Positions 1-7,197 of a DNA stretch of 9,330 nt are shown here, piece by piece (position 1 is the first letter of the stretch; each line of letters begins with the position of its first letter). The position numbers were made by a program, and so were the translations under genes. Under the pieces are notes generated by a model, which saw only the letters and a list, made by a program, of their open reading frames with translations, was not told where the DNA came from and made no database searches. Source of the DNA: Methanobacteriota archaeon (lineage in GTDB: Archaea > Thermoplasmatota > Poseidoniia > Poseidoniales > Poseidoniaceae); NCBI GenBank assembly GCA_018662715.1, contig JABJFP010000104.1, positions 1 to 9,330 on the forward strand. Direction: 5' to 3'.

Positions 1-555
1 ACCGACTGCATTAACTGCGCGAACACAGATATCGGCCATAAATGACTTCACAGCACCTGCTGATTTTCCGGTGAGTGCCGTCTTTGCCACTTCCAAAAGT
101 ACGTTGTCATCGTTATCAGTGGAGATACCATGATTTTCTAGAAGTCCAATAGCTCGTTCTGCAGCAAGGCGAAACCCTTCACAAATGACCGTTGGATGGA
201 CATTTTGCTCAATCAAATCCTCACTTCGCTTGAGAAGTTCACCGGAGAGAATCACTGCGGAAGTTGTGCCGTCATAGCAATGTTGTTCCTGAGTTTTTGC
301 AACTTCAATGATCATTTTAGCCGCAGGGTGTTCGATGTCCATTTCCTTGAGAATGGTTGCTCCGTCGTTTGTAATGACAACATCGCCCATTGAATCAACA
401 AGCATCTTATCCATACCTTTGGGCCCGAGTGTAGACCGAACCGCGTCCGCTACTGCCTTTGCAGCAGCAATGTTGTTTGATTGTGCAGTTCGTCCACGAG
501 TTCGTTGTGTCCCATCCTTTAGGATAAAGATAGGAGCTTGTCCATTTCCGTACAT
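1..555 (-). CDS. ths: Thermosome (group II chaperonin) subunit, N-terminal 185 residues, cut by the left edge
   Basis: This gene encodes a subunit of the archaeal cytosolic chaperonin, an ATP-driven double-ring complex that folds proteins. The 185 visible codons cover the N-terminal half of the equatorial ATPase domain and the start of the intermediate domain, about one third of the usual 540-550 residues. The family signature LGPKGMDKMLVDS lies at about residues 43-55 and GDVVITNDGATIL at about 57-69, both part of the nucleotide site. ELLKRSEDLIEQNVHPTVIC follows at 106-125. The expected ATP-loop motif GDGTT appears as YDGTT (94-98), so the aspartate is kept but the preceding glycine is tyrosine. 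The start at 555 is set by a GGAGG seven bases upstream; the reading frame stays open upstream only to a TGA at 613-615. The gene begins 77 nt after the surface-protein stop, on the same strand. No TATA box is evident in that gap. The family call is near certain; which paralogue it is cannot be told. Confidence 0.96.
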   Translation of the reverse strand, partial: MYGNGQAPIFILKDGTQRTRGRTAQSNNIAAAKAVADAVRSTLGPKGMDKMLVDSMGDVVITNDGATILKEMDIEHPAAKMIIEVAKTQEQHCYDGTTSAVILSGELLKRSEDLIEQNVHPTVICEGFRLAAERAIGLLENHGISTDNDDNVLLEVAKTALTGKSAGAVKSFMADICVRAVNAVG

Positions 556-562
556 GATAATG

Positions 563-567
563 CCTCC
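563..567 (-). promoter_or_regulatory. Shine-Dalgarno site of the thermosome gene
   Basis: The minus strand reads GGAGG seven bases before the ATG at 555. It is the strongest ribosome binding site in the window and fixes the thermosome start. No other start codon lies close downstream, and the frame upstream contains only non-start codons back to a stop at 613-615. Confidence 0.8.
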
Positions 568-632
568 GGCAAACTCTGCGAGGTTGACTGTGCCTTGAAC
601 CCTACGCTTGACTCATCGTGGGAGATTCGCGG

Positions 633-3600
633 TCAAGCTTGGCCGTTCTGCTCAAGCCATTGCTGTCCGTAATGCTTCCACTGTTCCATGGTCCAACCGT
701 TTGGGAGACCACCCGCAGGTAGCGGGGGCATGCCATCATCAACGGGTGCCGAAGCGGGTTGAGGAGCCGGGGCTGGCGCTGTTGGCGGAGCCCCTGCTGG
801 AATCGGTTCAGGTGAAGGTGCACCTGCGACGGGAACGGTAGGAGCGGAAGCAACCGCACCATAATTTGCAGACAAACTGTCTTCGTATCCATCTTCGCCC
901 CAGTTTTTGTATTCATCATCATCTTCTTCTTCGCTGCGCATGATGGTCAAAAGAACGATGACACCACCGACAAGAATCAGCAAGAATACACCCCAAAGGG
1001 CGATTTCCTCAATCGGGAAGCCTGAACCTGCGCCGTCAGTAACATCTTCTGAATCAGAATCTTGCTTGATGAGTGTGACCTCTAGACGACCGTTTGCTGC
1101 ATCACTTACAGTTTCGGAACGAGCCCATATAGTCAAGTTAGAAACAAAGACTTCTGAATTGAGATTCTTCAATGTGGTTTCAGTCACTTCGAGGGTGAGC
1201 GTTACTTCTCGCTCTTCGTTCAAGCCCAAAGAAAAGTCTCGGTCCAGTCGGTCTATCTTGGTCTGGAACCAAGATTTGGTTTCTGAATCATCCAATTCAA
1301 TGACAACGACCTGTGCGGTAGTATACTGATTCTTTACTCGGACAGTGACTTCATATTCACCCTCCTCGTTGATGGAAACAGGTTGGATGGTGTAAATCTT
1401 CAACCAGTTTTGTGACCCTACCAGGTAGGTTGCCTCACCGGTTGCACTGACGGTGTCATCCGATGCACTTGTAGCAATGACGCCGAGTGTTAAATCGCCT
1501 TCTGCTCCGGCAAGGAAGGAAAATTCAACGGTCACGTTGAAACTCGAACCAATATCAATCTCCGTAGTTTGGCCGTTAACAAGATTGGTAAATTTAGCCT
1601 GCATACCGACTGGAATGTCAAGTGTCATATCGAAGCGGTCGGCACTGTTACCATCGTTTCGCACCTCAAAGGCCATGGTTTGAGCGGGATCGCCAGGAAT
1701 GTATGATTGCCCCGTATCTTCATCGGATACGAAGACTGCAGCCGTTTCAAGAATGTCTACAGTGATGTCAATCGAGGTTGACACGCTGGGGTCAGCAACG
1801 TTGGTTGCAATGACCTTGACCGTGTAGAGGGCTGGAGTAAGACCAACCGGCATAGCAAGTCGCAGAACAAAGGCCCCTTCTCCATCCCAAGCATCGAGAA
1901 CTGGAGATTGAGTTGCTGGAAGGGATGCTTGGAGCCTCCAGTTGCTTTGTACAATGCTCAAGTCATACTGTTCGTCGTCATTTCCGAGATTGAAGATATT
2001 GACGATAACGGAACGACCGTTTCCGTTAGCAGAGCCGGTCAAGGAGTATTCTTCTGTTTCCAATTGAACATCACGCATGACTGGAACTTCGATGTTGCGA
2101 ACAAGTTGGTCCGTACCGAAGAGAGGAGTTGAGCATGAAGGGCATGTTGCTCGTAGGTTGAATGAGACTGGCCCCGGTGGAGCAAGTTCAGGTGCCGTAA
2201 TGTTGAGCGTCAAATCAATGCGTTCACCCTTAGCCAGTGTAATCGGGTTTGGAAGAATGACTCCTGTATCATTAAGAACAGTAGCAGACCAACCACCAGG
2301 GGTACTTGTATCTGAGAAAGAGGTGACGAGATTGAAGGCAGCGTCTTTGTTTCCTGTGTTTTGTAGTCGGAAGTCAACGGTACCGTATTCGCCGGGTCCA
2401 AACGTTGCTGCAAGCAAACCTACGGTCGAGGTAAGGGCAACACCAAACTGTTCGCTAACTGCGAGGTCCATCTCAAGACGGGCCTTTTCCCCAAGTTGAG
2501 CACTGCTCGCATCGCTGAGCCATAGGTTCCATGTTTGTTGTTGAACATCTGCTCCGGCTGGAACGGTGAGGTTGGCCCAGAATTCAATGGTATCACCAGC
2601 GCCCAGAACCGGCATGATGACGTTCGTACCGTGGCTGCTGCTTCCTTCGATGTCCATGCGAATAATCGGGAACGGAACCATCCATGAATCGTTAGTCACG
2701 TTGGTCTCTACCCGAATCGTGGCCGGAGAATATCCGTTGTTAGTCAACGAACACTGGAGTACTGCCATTTGGTTTGGGGCGATGGTGTAGCCACCACTGC
2801 TTGGATTGTCACATTGCAAGTCTACTGTGTAGTCGCTAACCTTACTTACACCGAATTGGATCATGTCGTCTACGTGGAACCCTTCACTCGCTGAACTTGA
2901 GTCTGAGTTGAACAGCAGCCCGAAGGAGTAAGAGTTGCCTCCGAGGAAAATATCTGGATTCGCCAAATTCGGGATCTGTATCCACGATTCTTGTGGGTCC
3001 CAAGAAATGTTTGTCCATTGTCCTGGCGCTGCACTTGGATTGCCTTGAGAAATATCCCAAGAAATGGATTCGTAATCATCGTTGATATTACCGGACCCTC
3101 TCCATAATTCAAGAGAAACTGAGTCGCCAGTGCTCATGCTGCCCCATGCTTGGATGTGATACTGGCTGGACACATATTCGTTTGAGTAGAACAAAGACCT
3201 GCACAGGTATTGTGAGTAGATGTTGCTAATTTCGCCGTCAAGAACCGAATCAACTCCACATGTTTGGCCGGTCATCAGGTGGCCGTTGATTAAACGGGTT
3301 GCTTCTGCGTTGGATGGATAGTTGCTCCCTTCAGAAGAATGTCGCCAATGCTTCGTGCCTGCAGCACTTGCTCCGCTGTCGGTCACCCATGAACCAGCAG
3401 CGACTGCTCCGCCACCAGCAGAGGGGTATTTTCCAGAGAAGAAGGTCGAATCTCCTGTCGTAGTACCGTCAAATAGATCCGAGGTAATTGCGATTGGCAC
3501 AGTTTCATCTTTTACGTCGTTCTCGTTTCGTGAATCATCACCAAAGGCAACTGTCGCCCGAAGAATGAGGCCTCCTGTCAAATCGTTGGTAGTCGTGTTG

Positions 3601-4019
3601 AGGATGGAATGGGCTGCCGTAGGGGTCCACGACATAGAATAGACATCTTGTTGGCCTCCTGTGAGAGGGCCAGTATTCCACGTGTAGGTCTCCATGATGA
3701 AACCAATGGGGTGGATAACTTCCAGCATAACTGGAGCGGATTCACCGATTGCACCCGTCCCAAACCGTTGTACCGTAACTTTGATTTCGATGGCAGTATC
3801 AACAAATATGTAATCCATGACGGTACCATCAGATTGAATCCATTGGGAGGCCATTTTAGAGGAGTTTCCAAGGGAAATGGTTTTGACGGTGTAGTCGTCA
3901 TTGGTTCCGCCACGACCCGATGCTGCTTCTACAGGAGGTGCAACCATCAAAGCAAAGGACTGGAGGAGCATCAAGATGACAAGAGTATAGGGAGTCATTC
4001 GGCGCATATTCATCAACAT
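633..4019 (-). CDS. Large membrane-anchored surface protein with tandem Ig-like (NEW3/CARDB-type) domains
   Basis: This 1128-residue protein is exported and held by one C-terminal helix; its likely role is envelope structure or adhesion, but the ligand is unknown. A signal peptide occupies roughly residues 5-33 (basic start, hydrophobic core, then a VEAASG region). A beta-rich domain (about 40-180) precedes a jelly-roll or MAM-like region (about 185-395, ending in FHVDDMIQFG). About five Ig-like units follow, near 403-505, 527-626, 651-740, 762-851 and 872-968, each with a pattern such as LQNTGNKDAAF or VRNDGNSADRF, typical of NEW3/CARDB-like domains. The membrane helix is 1007-1027, then an acidic stretch, a Pro/Ala linker (1056-1103) and a Trp-rich end. 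Ten N-glycosylation sequons and six cysteines all lie in the ectodomain. Start codons at 4019, 4013, 4007 and 3998 are all possible and none has a clear Shine-Dalgarno. The gene follows the six-helix protein by 72 nt. Confidence 0.85.
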   Translation of the reverse strand: MLMNMRRMTPYTLVILMLLQSFALMVAPPVEAASGRGGTNDDYTVKTISLGNSSKMASQWIQSDGTVMDYIFVDTAIEIKVTVQRFGTGAIGESAPVMLEVIHPIGFIMETYTWNTGPLTGGQQDVYSMSWTPTAAHSILNTTTNDLTGGLILRATVAFGDDSRNENDVKDETVPIAITSDLFDGTTTGDSTFFSGKYPSAGGGAVAAGSWVTDSGASAAGTKHWRHSSEGSNYPSNAEATRLINGHLMTGQTCGVDSVLDGEISNIYSQYLCRSLFYSNEYVSSQYHIQAWGSMSTGDSVSLELWRGSGNINDDYESISWDISQGNPSAAPGQWTNISWDPQESWIQIPNLANPDIFLGGNSYSFGLLFNSDSSSASEGFHVDDMIQFGVSKVSDYTVDLQCDNPSSGGYTIAPNQMAVLQCSLTNNGYSPATIRVETNVTNDSWMVPFPIIRMDIEGSSSHGTNVIMPVLGAGDTIEFWANLTVPAGADVQQQTWNLWLSDASSAQLGEKARLEMDLAVSEQFGVALTSTVGLLAATFGPGEYGTVDFRLQNTGNKDAAFNLVTSFSDTSTPGGWSATVLNDTGVILPNPITLAKGERIDLTLNITAPELAPPGPVSFNLRATCPSCSTPLFGTDQLVRNIEVPVMRDVQLETEEYSLTGSANGNGRSVIVNIFNLGNDDEQYDLSIVQSNWRLQASLPATQSPVLDAWDGEGAFVLRLAMPVGLTPALYTVKVIATNVADPSVSTSIDITVDILETAAVFVSDEDTGQSYIPGDPAQTMAFEVRNDGNSADRFDMTLDIPVGMQAKFTNLVNGQTTEIDIGSSFNVTVEFSFLAGAEGDLTLGVIATSASDDTVSATGEATYLVGSQNWLKIYTIQPVSINEEGEYEVTVRVKNQYTTAQVVVIELDDSETKSWFQTKIDRLDRDFSLGLNEEREVTLTLEVTETTLKNLNSEVFVSNLTIWARSETVSDAANGRLEVTLIKQDSDSEDVTDGAGSGFPIEEIALWGVFLLILVGGVIVLLTIMRSEEEDDDEYKNWGEDGYEDSLSANYGAVASAPTVPVAGAPSPEPIPAGAPPTAPAPAPQPASAPVDDGMPPLPAGGLPNGWTMEQWKHYGQQWLEQNGQA

Positions 4020-4042
4020 TGTGAGCCAACAGGATTGAGCAT

Positions 4043-4059
4043 AAGAAGGTGGCCTTCTT
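4043..4059. repeat. Perfect 7-bp inverted repeat with 3-nt loop in the intergenic gap
   Basis: AAGAAGG and CCTTCTT are separated by TGG within the 72-nt gap between the six-helix membrane protein and the surface protein. In the minus-strand transcript this would form a small hairpin about 24 nt before the surface-protein start at 4019. It could be a 5'-leader hairpin, a protein-binding operator, or part of a 3' end for the upstream gene. The four-T run follows the arm on the plus strand only, so it does not look like an intrinsic terminator for these genes. Its role is undetermined. Confidence 0.4.
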
Positions 4060-4091
4060 TTGGTCCGGATGCTAAGATAAGATTTCAGGGT

Positions 4092-5339
4092 TCACTTTGG
4101 TTCATTGCTTGGATTAAATCCACGGATTACAGCATCATTATGAGACGGAGGCGTTCGAGACTCCACCCCATCAGCAGACAAATCCGATTCGGATTCAAAG
4201 AGGCTGAGGTCAAGACCATCTAACGGTGACAAAGGTTCCTGAAACATACTCGGCGATTGGACCTCTGAATGGTGAACCGTCTCGTGTGGAAGTGCTGCAG
4301 GGACAATCACTTGTTGGACTACAGAAGGAGTATGAGTTGTCGCATCGGTTGCCGCAGCAAGCCGGTTAACTAACGAGTTCGTAACTGCAGTTTGCTCCTG
4401 TACTTCATCTTCATCCGATTCAATACCTCGCATCCACTCAGGAGGCGAACCTGCCCCCCCTCCTAGCACTGCAAGCGTGGTAAAGGCAGCCATAGGCATC
4501 ACCGCCAAAGCAGTGAGTAAATTGAGGAAGGAAGTTTCAGGAATCGGACCTGCTGAAATCAAGGTTTCAAACACTTCTTTTTCGAATTGTATGTTCAAGG
4601 AGAGGTCCTTGCCCATCCAGCGGTGCACAATCCAGGTCGAAAACTGACCCATTGACCAAAGAAGGAATACTGGAAATATCCATGTGATTTTCATGGTTGC
4701 CCCTAGGAATTTACGAGCCAAAGAAGCGATTGAAATGTACTTTCGAGCGAAATATGGAAACATGCGGATTGCACAGAACAAACATATTGCATACAGCAAC
4801 AGGGCGAGTTCCAATTGGCGGTTTTGATGAATCAAATCCCGAGGAAAGAGCAACACCAAGGCCAGCGGAATCGTTGCAAGCAATACCTGAAACGGCACTG
4901 CAAGGAGAACCAGCGAGCCACGAATGGCCCACAGAGTATGGCCTTCTTGATATCGGTCATGGACCAAAAGGGACAATTTGCCATGAGAGGAGGACATGTA
5001 TTTTTTCCGGGTCAAGTAACGGTTGGTTGAATTGCGAGCATTTCGAGACAATCCCATCGCATGCCTCCAACCACCGTGTTCAATGACTGTGTTTGGAAGA
5101 AATCCGCCCATTCCCAGTGCGAGGAGGAGGGCTAACATACCATAGAAAAGAGAGGCAATACCGATCCAAGGAATCATGTTGACATCAACCTTAATCGACA
5201 GCTGCCCTCCACCGATATTGAACCCGAGGAGATAAGTTAATGCGAAGGCAACCAAAGGTGTAAGAAAGATTTGAGCCACCAATTGAAGGGTGAGAACAAG
5301 GCGAGCCGCAAGAGGACCAACGGTGGTTTGCCTCGCCAT
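4092..5339 (-). CDS. Six-helix integral membrane protein of unknown function with long acidic cytoplasmic tail
   Basis: I do not recognise this 415-residue protein. Six hydrophobic segments lie near residues 15-40, 55-80, 138-165, 176-195, 215-235 and 270-293. The loops 82-137 and 196-215 are rich in Arg and Lys, so by the positive-inside rule both ends face the cytoplasm. The first large loop (about 82-137) holds a dense basic stretch, WRHAMGLSRNARNSTNRYLT then RKKY. After the last helix comes GGGAGSPPEW, then a 110-residue low-complexity tail rich in Glu, Asp, Ser, Thr and Pro. No transporter, protease or enzyme motif is visible. The ATG at 5339 follows a weak GAGGT at 5354-5358 with a long 14-nt spacing. 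The gene begins 58 nt after the small cysteine-rich membrane protein and precedes the surface protein, so a role in envelope biogenesis is conceivable but purely contextual. A run of seven G (minus strand) sits at the helix/tail junction. Confidence 0.8.
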   Translation of the reverse strand: MARQTTVGPLAARLVLTLQLVAQIFLTPLVAFALTYLLGFNIGGGQLSIKVDVNMIPWIGIASLFYGMLALLLALGMGGFLPNTVIEHGGWRHAMGLSRNARNSTNRYLTRKKYMSSSHGKLSLLVHDRYQEGHTLWAIRGSLVLLAVPFQVLLATIPLALVLLFPRDLIHQNRQLELALLLYAICLFCAIRMFPYFARKYISIASLARKFLGATMKITWIFPVFLLWSMGQFSTWIVHRWMGKDLSLNIQFEKEVFETLISAGPIPETSFLNLLTALAVMPMAAFTTLAVLGGGAGSPPEWMRGIESDEDEVQEQTAVTNSLVNRLAAATDATTHTPSVVQQVIVPAALPHETVHHSEVQSPSMFQEPLSPLDGLDLSLFESESDLSADGVESRTPPSHNDAVIRGFNPSNEPK

Positions 5340-5353
5340 AAGTTAGAACCCTG

Positions 5354-5358
5354 ACCTC
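5354..5358 (-). promoter_or_regulatory. Weak Shine-Dalgarno candidate of the six-helix membrane protein
   Basis: The minus strand reads GAGGT 14 bases before the ATG at 5339. The spacing is longer than usual, so the site is only a weak support for this start. It lies in the 58-nt gap after the cysteine-rich membrane protein. No TATA-like box is visible in that gap. Confidence 0.35.
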
Positions 5359-5397
5359 TTCATCTCAAAGGTTCCCCTTCAGGAATGAGAAAAATGT

Positions 5398-6012
5398 CTA
5401 TTCTTCAGAAGTTGTGTCAACTGCAGGAGGCGCTGCCAACGGATAGCCATCAGAGATCAACATCCGAAGTGAACCCATCAACTTCCCATCCTTACGAGGT
5501 CGACCCAAATCAGGACGTGGACGAGGGTCAAGCATCATGCCGCACTCAGAACATGCTATTTCGCCGGGCAACCAAACAGGCTCAGCATCATCGCAACAAG
5601 CGTCACTGGAAGCCGCTTGGTCCATGATTTTTTGAAGGCCATAGGCAATTTCTCGCGTCCATGGAGCCCCCGTACCGCCAACTGCATTTTGAAGTCGGGA
5701 GAGAACCATCCAACTTGTGGCAACCCACAATCCAAAACCAAATGGTGCAGAACCCCATTTCAAACTCACTGCACCAAAGATAAGTGTAATGATTGCCAAG
5801 ACCATACTGGACCAGTAAAAGGAACGCATGTGAAGAACGCGCTGAGTGAGGTAAGGAGAAAGGGGGATCGGATGTGGGTGGGGTGGAAAGTTTACGTTGA
5901 ACCCCTTTGCACGAGTCATGTAAAGCGTTGGAAGACGAGGGCCAATGTGTCCAATGACACCTCCAATGGAGAACATCACGATGGAACCAATCATCGACAC
6001 AGGAACCACCAT
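5398..6012 (-). CDS. Small membrane protein with His/Pro-rich loop and zinc-ribbon-like cysteine tail
   Basis: I cannot assign this 204-residue protein to a named family. It has a hydrophobic helix at about residues 2-23, a basic loop, then two further helices near 65-83 and 88-105. The loop between helices one and two carries PPHPHPIPLSP (about 43-53), a histidine/proline cluster. The C-terminal soluble part, predicted cytoplasmic, contains a cysteine pair (139-140) and a CSEC knuckle (154-157) followed by GMMLDPRPRPD. That layout resembles half of a zinc ribbon and could bind a metal. The aminotransferase stop overlaps the start as TGATG, so the ATG at 6012 shares one base with it; a GTG one codon earlier (6015) would give the classic four-base overlap. 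There is no Shine-Dalgarno, which fits translational coupling to the aminotransferase. The gene is real on length, composition and coupling; its function is unknown. Confidence 0.78.
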   Translation of the reverse strand: MVVPVSMIGSIVMFSIGGVIGHIGPRLPTLYMTRAKGFNVNFPPHPHPIPLSPYLTQRVLHMRSFYWSSMVLAIITLIFGAVSLKWGSAPFGFGLWVATSWMVLSRLQNAVGGTGAPWTREIAYGLQKIMDQAASSDACCDDAEPVWLPGEIACSECGMMLDPRPRPDLGRPRKDGKLMGSLRMLISDGYPLAAPPAVDTTSEE

Positions 6013-7160
6013 CACGCATTTTGAAGGCGAAGAAGCGTCTCCTCTACCTTGTCCATTCCTCTTGAAATATCAGCCTGACTGATGGTGTAAGCGAAACGAA
6101 GGTGTCCTTCACCGGAAGGCCCAAAGGCGCTTCCAGGTGAGCAAAGAACACCATCTTTCAGCAGTTCCATGGCGACTTCTTGAGAGTTCATTCCATCAAC
6201 GGTAACCCTGGGGAATACGTATATCGCTCCTTTGGGTTTTTGACATTCAACACCTGGCATGGCATTAAGTCGGTCAACAATAAGGTCGCAACGCTGTTTG
6301 AATTCTTCAGCCATCATTGTGGGGTAATCGTTGGCTTTTTCCATAGCCTCCAGTACTGCATATTGCATGGCATCGTTTGAGCAGGCGGAGATGTAATATT
6401 GGATCTTAATGACCTGCTTCATCGCTTCAATATTAGGCGAGATGATGTAGCCGATTCTCCACCCAGTCATTGCAAAGGTTTTGGAAAATGAATTGACGAC
6501 CATGAGCTTATCGTAGTCAGTTCCCATGAAGGAAACGTGTGTTCCTTCGAAAACGATTCGGTCATACACTTCATCGGATATAATCCACAAATCATGTTTT
6601 TTAGCGAAAGCAAGCAACTCATCACGTTGATGCTCGTCAAGAGTACCACCCGTTGGATTGCTCGGGAAATTGTAGAGAATAGCAACGGTATTTTCGTCAA
6701 CAAGGGTTTCAAGGTCCGACACTTTTGGAACGAATTCATTCTCGAAGAGGCATGGATAGTATTTGCTTTCTCCCCCTACGAGGGTTGCGTCAGGCCCGTA
6801 GAGCGGGAAATAAGGTTCGGGCAGAAGGATGTTTTCACCCGGATTAATGATCGTCATGAACAAATTGAGAAGAGCGTTTGTACCCGACATGGTCATGCAA
6901 ACATTTGCATCCGTCATACCTGCTTGATAGGGCTCCCATGATGCTGCAATTTTTTGACGAAGAGCAGGCATACCAGCAGTAGTGGTGTATTTGTTATGCC
7001 CGTCCAGCATCGCCTGATAAAAAGCGTCAATAGCCACCCGAGGGGGTTGGAAATCTGGCTCTCCTAAACCGAACGAGATCACATCGTCTCCAGCAAGATC
7101 GAACATTTTGCGAACCCCAGTGGGTTGGATGGCCAAAGCCCTATCGCTGTATGTCCGCAT
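6012..7160 (-). CDS. Class I/II PLP-dependent aminotransferase (aspartate/aromatic-type)
   Basis: This is a 382-residue cytosolic enzyme that moves amino groups between amino acids and 2-oxo acids using pyridoxal phosphate. The fold-type I landmarks are all present: FGLGEPDF near residues 30-37, the phosphate-binding SGTN at 92-95, NFPSNPTG with conserved Asn168, ISDEVY with Asp196 and Tyr199, SFSKTFAMTGWRIGY with Schiff-base Lys227 and Arg235, and HLRFAY with the carboxylate-binding Arg355. Length fits the family (about 375-400). The frame stays open upstream to 7337, but that would overlap the protease by 140 nt; the ATG at 7160 has GGGAG ten bases upstream, whereas the ATG at 7184 has none. 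The exact substrate (aspartate, alanine, aromatic or branched-chain) cannot be read from sequence alone. It starts 37 nt after the protease stop and is coupled to the following membrane protein. Confidence 0.93.
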   Translation of the reverse strand: MRTYSDRALAIQPTGVRKMFDLAGDDVISFGLGEPDFQPPRVAIDAFYQAMLDGHNKYTTTAGMPALRQKIAASWEPYQAGMTDANVCMTMSGTNALLNLFMTIINPGENILLPEPYFPLYGPDATLVGGESKYYPCLFENEFVPKVSDLETLVDENTVAILYNFPSNPTGGTLDEHQRDELLAFAKKHDLWIISDEVYDRIVFEGTHVSFMGTDYDKLMVVNSFSKTFAMTGWRIGYIISPNIEAMKQVIKIQYYISACSNDAMQYAVLEAMEKANDYPTMMAEEFKQRCDLIVDRLNAMPGVECQKPKGAIYVFPRVTVDGMNSQEVAMELLKDGVLCSPGSAFGPSGEGHLRFAYTISQADISRGMDKVEETLLRLQNA

Positions 7161-7170
7161 GGTAATCCGA

Positions 7171-7175
7171 CTCCC
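7171..7175 (-). promoter_or_regulatory. Shine-Dalgarno site deciding the aminotransferase start
   Basis: The minus strand reads GGGAG ten bases before the ATG at 7160. The alternative in-frame ATG at 7184 has no such site and lies only 13 nt after the protease stop. This favours the 382-residue form, whose N-terminus (MRTYSDRALAIQPTGV) also matches the usual beginning of the family. Confidence 0.6.
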
Positions 7176-7197
7176 GTATCGCATTTGAATGCAATCG

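Noticed and set aside
556..632. Promoter for the thermosome gene
   Set aside because: Chaperonin genes often have their own TATA/BRE promoter, but I see no AT-rich box in this 77-nt gap, so none is annotated.
3609..4223. 204-codon plus-strand open frame
   Set aside because: It is antisense to the start of the surface protein and the end of the six-helix protein, with no domain or hydrophobic pattern and low-quality composition; both minus-strand genes are far better supported.
4697..5086. 129-codon plus-strand open frame
   Set aside because: Antisense shadow of the six-helix membrane protein; no ribosome site or recognisable domain.
5371..5382. Short AAGG/CCTT inverted repeat in the gap before the six-helix protein
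   Set aside because: Only four base pairs with a four-base loop; expected by chance.
5859..5886. G-rich plus-strand stretch suggesting a G-quadruplex
   Set aside because: It has only three runs of three or more G, and is explained by codons for the His/Pro-rich loop on the minus strand.
5603..6024. Overlapping open frames on both strands across the cysteine-tailed membrane protein (about 135 codons each)
   Set aside because: Low-complexity, Trp/His/Cys-rich translations typical of out-of-frame reading; the 5398-6012 frame has helices, a zinc-knuckle-like motif and a coupled start.
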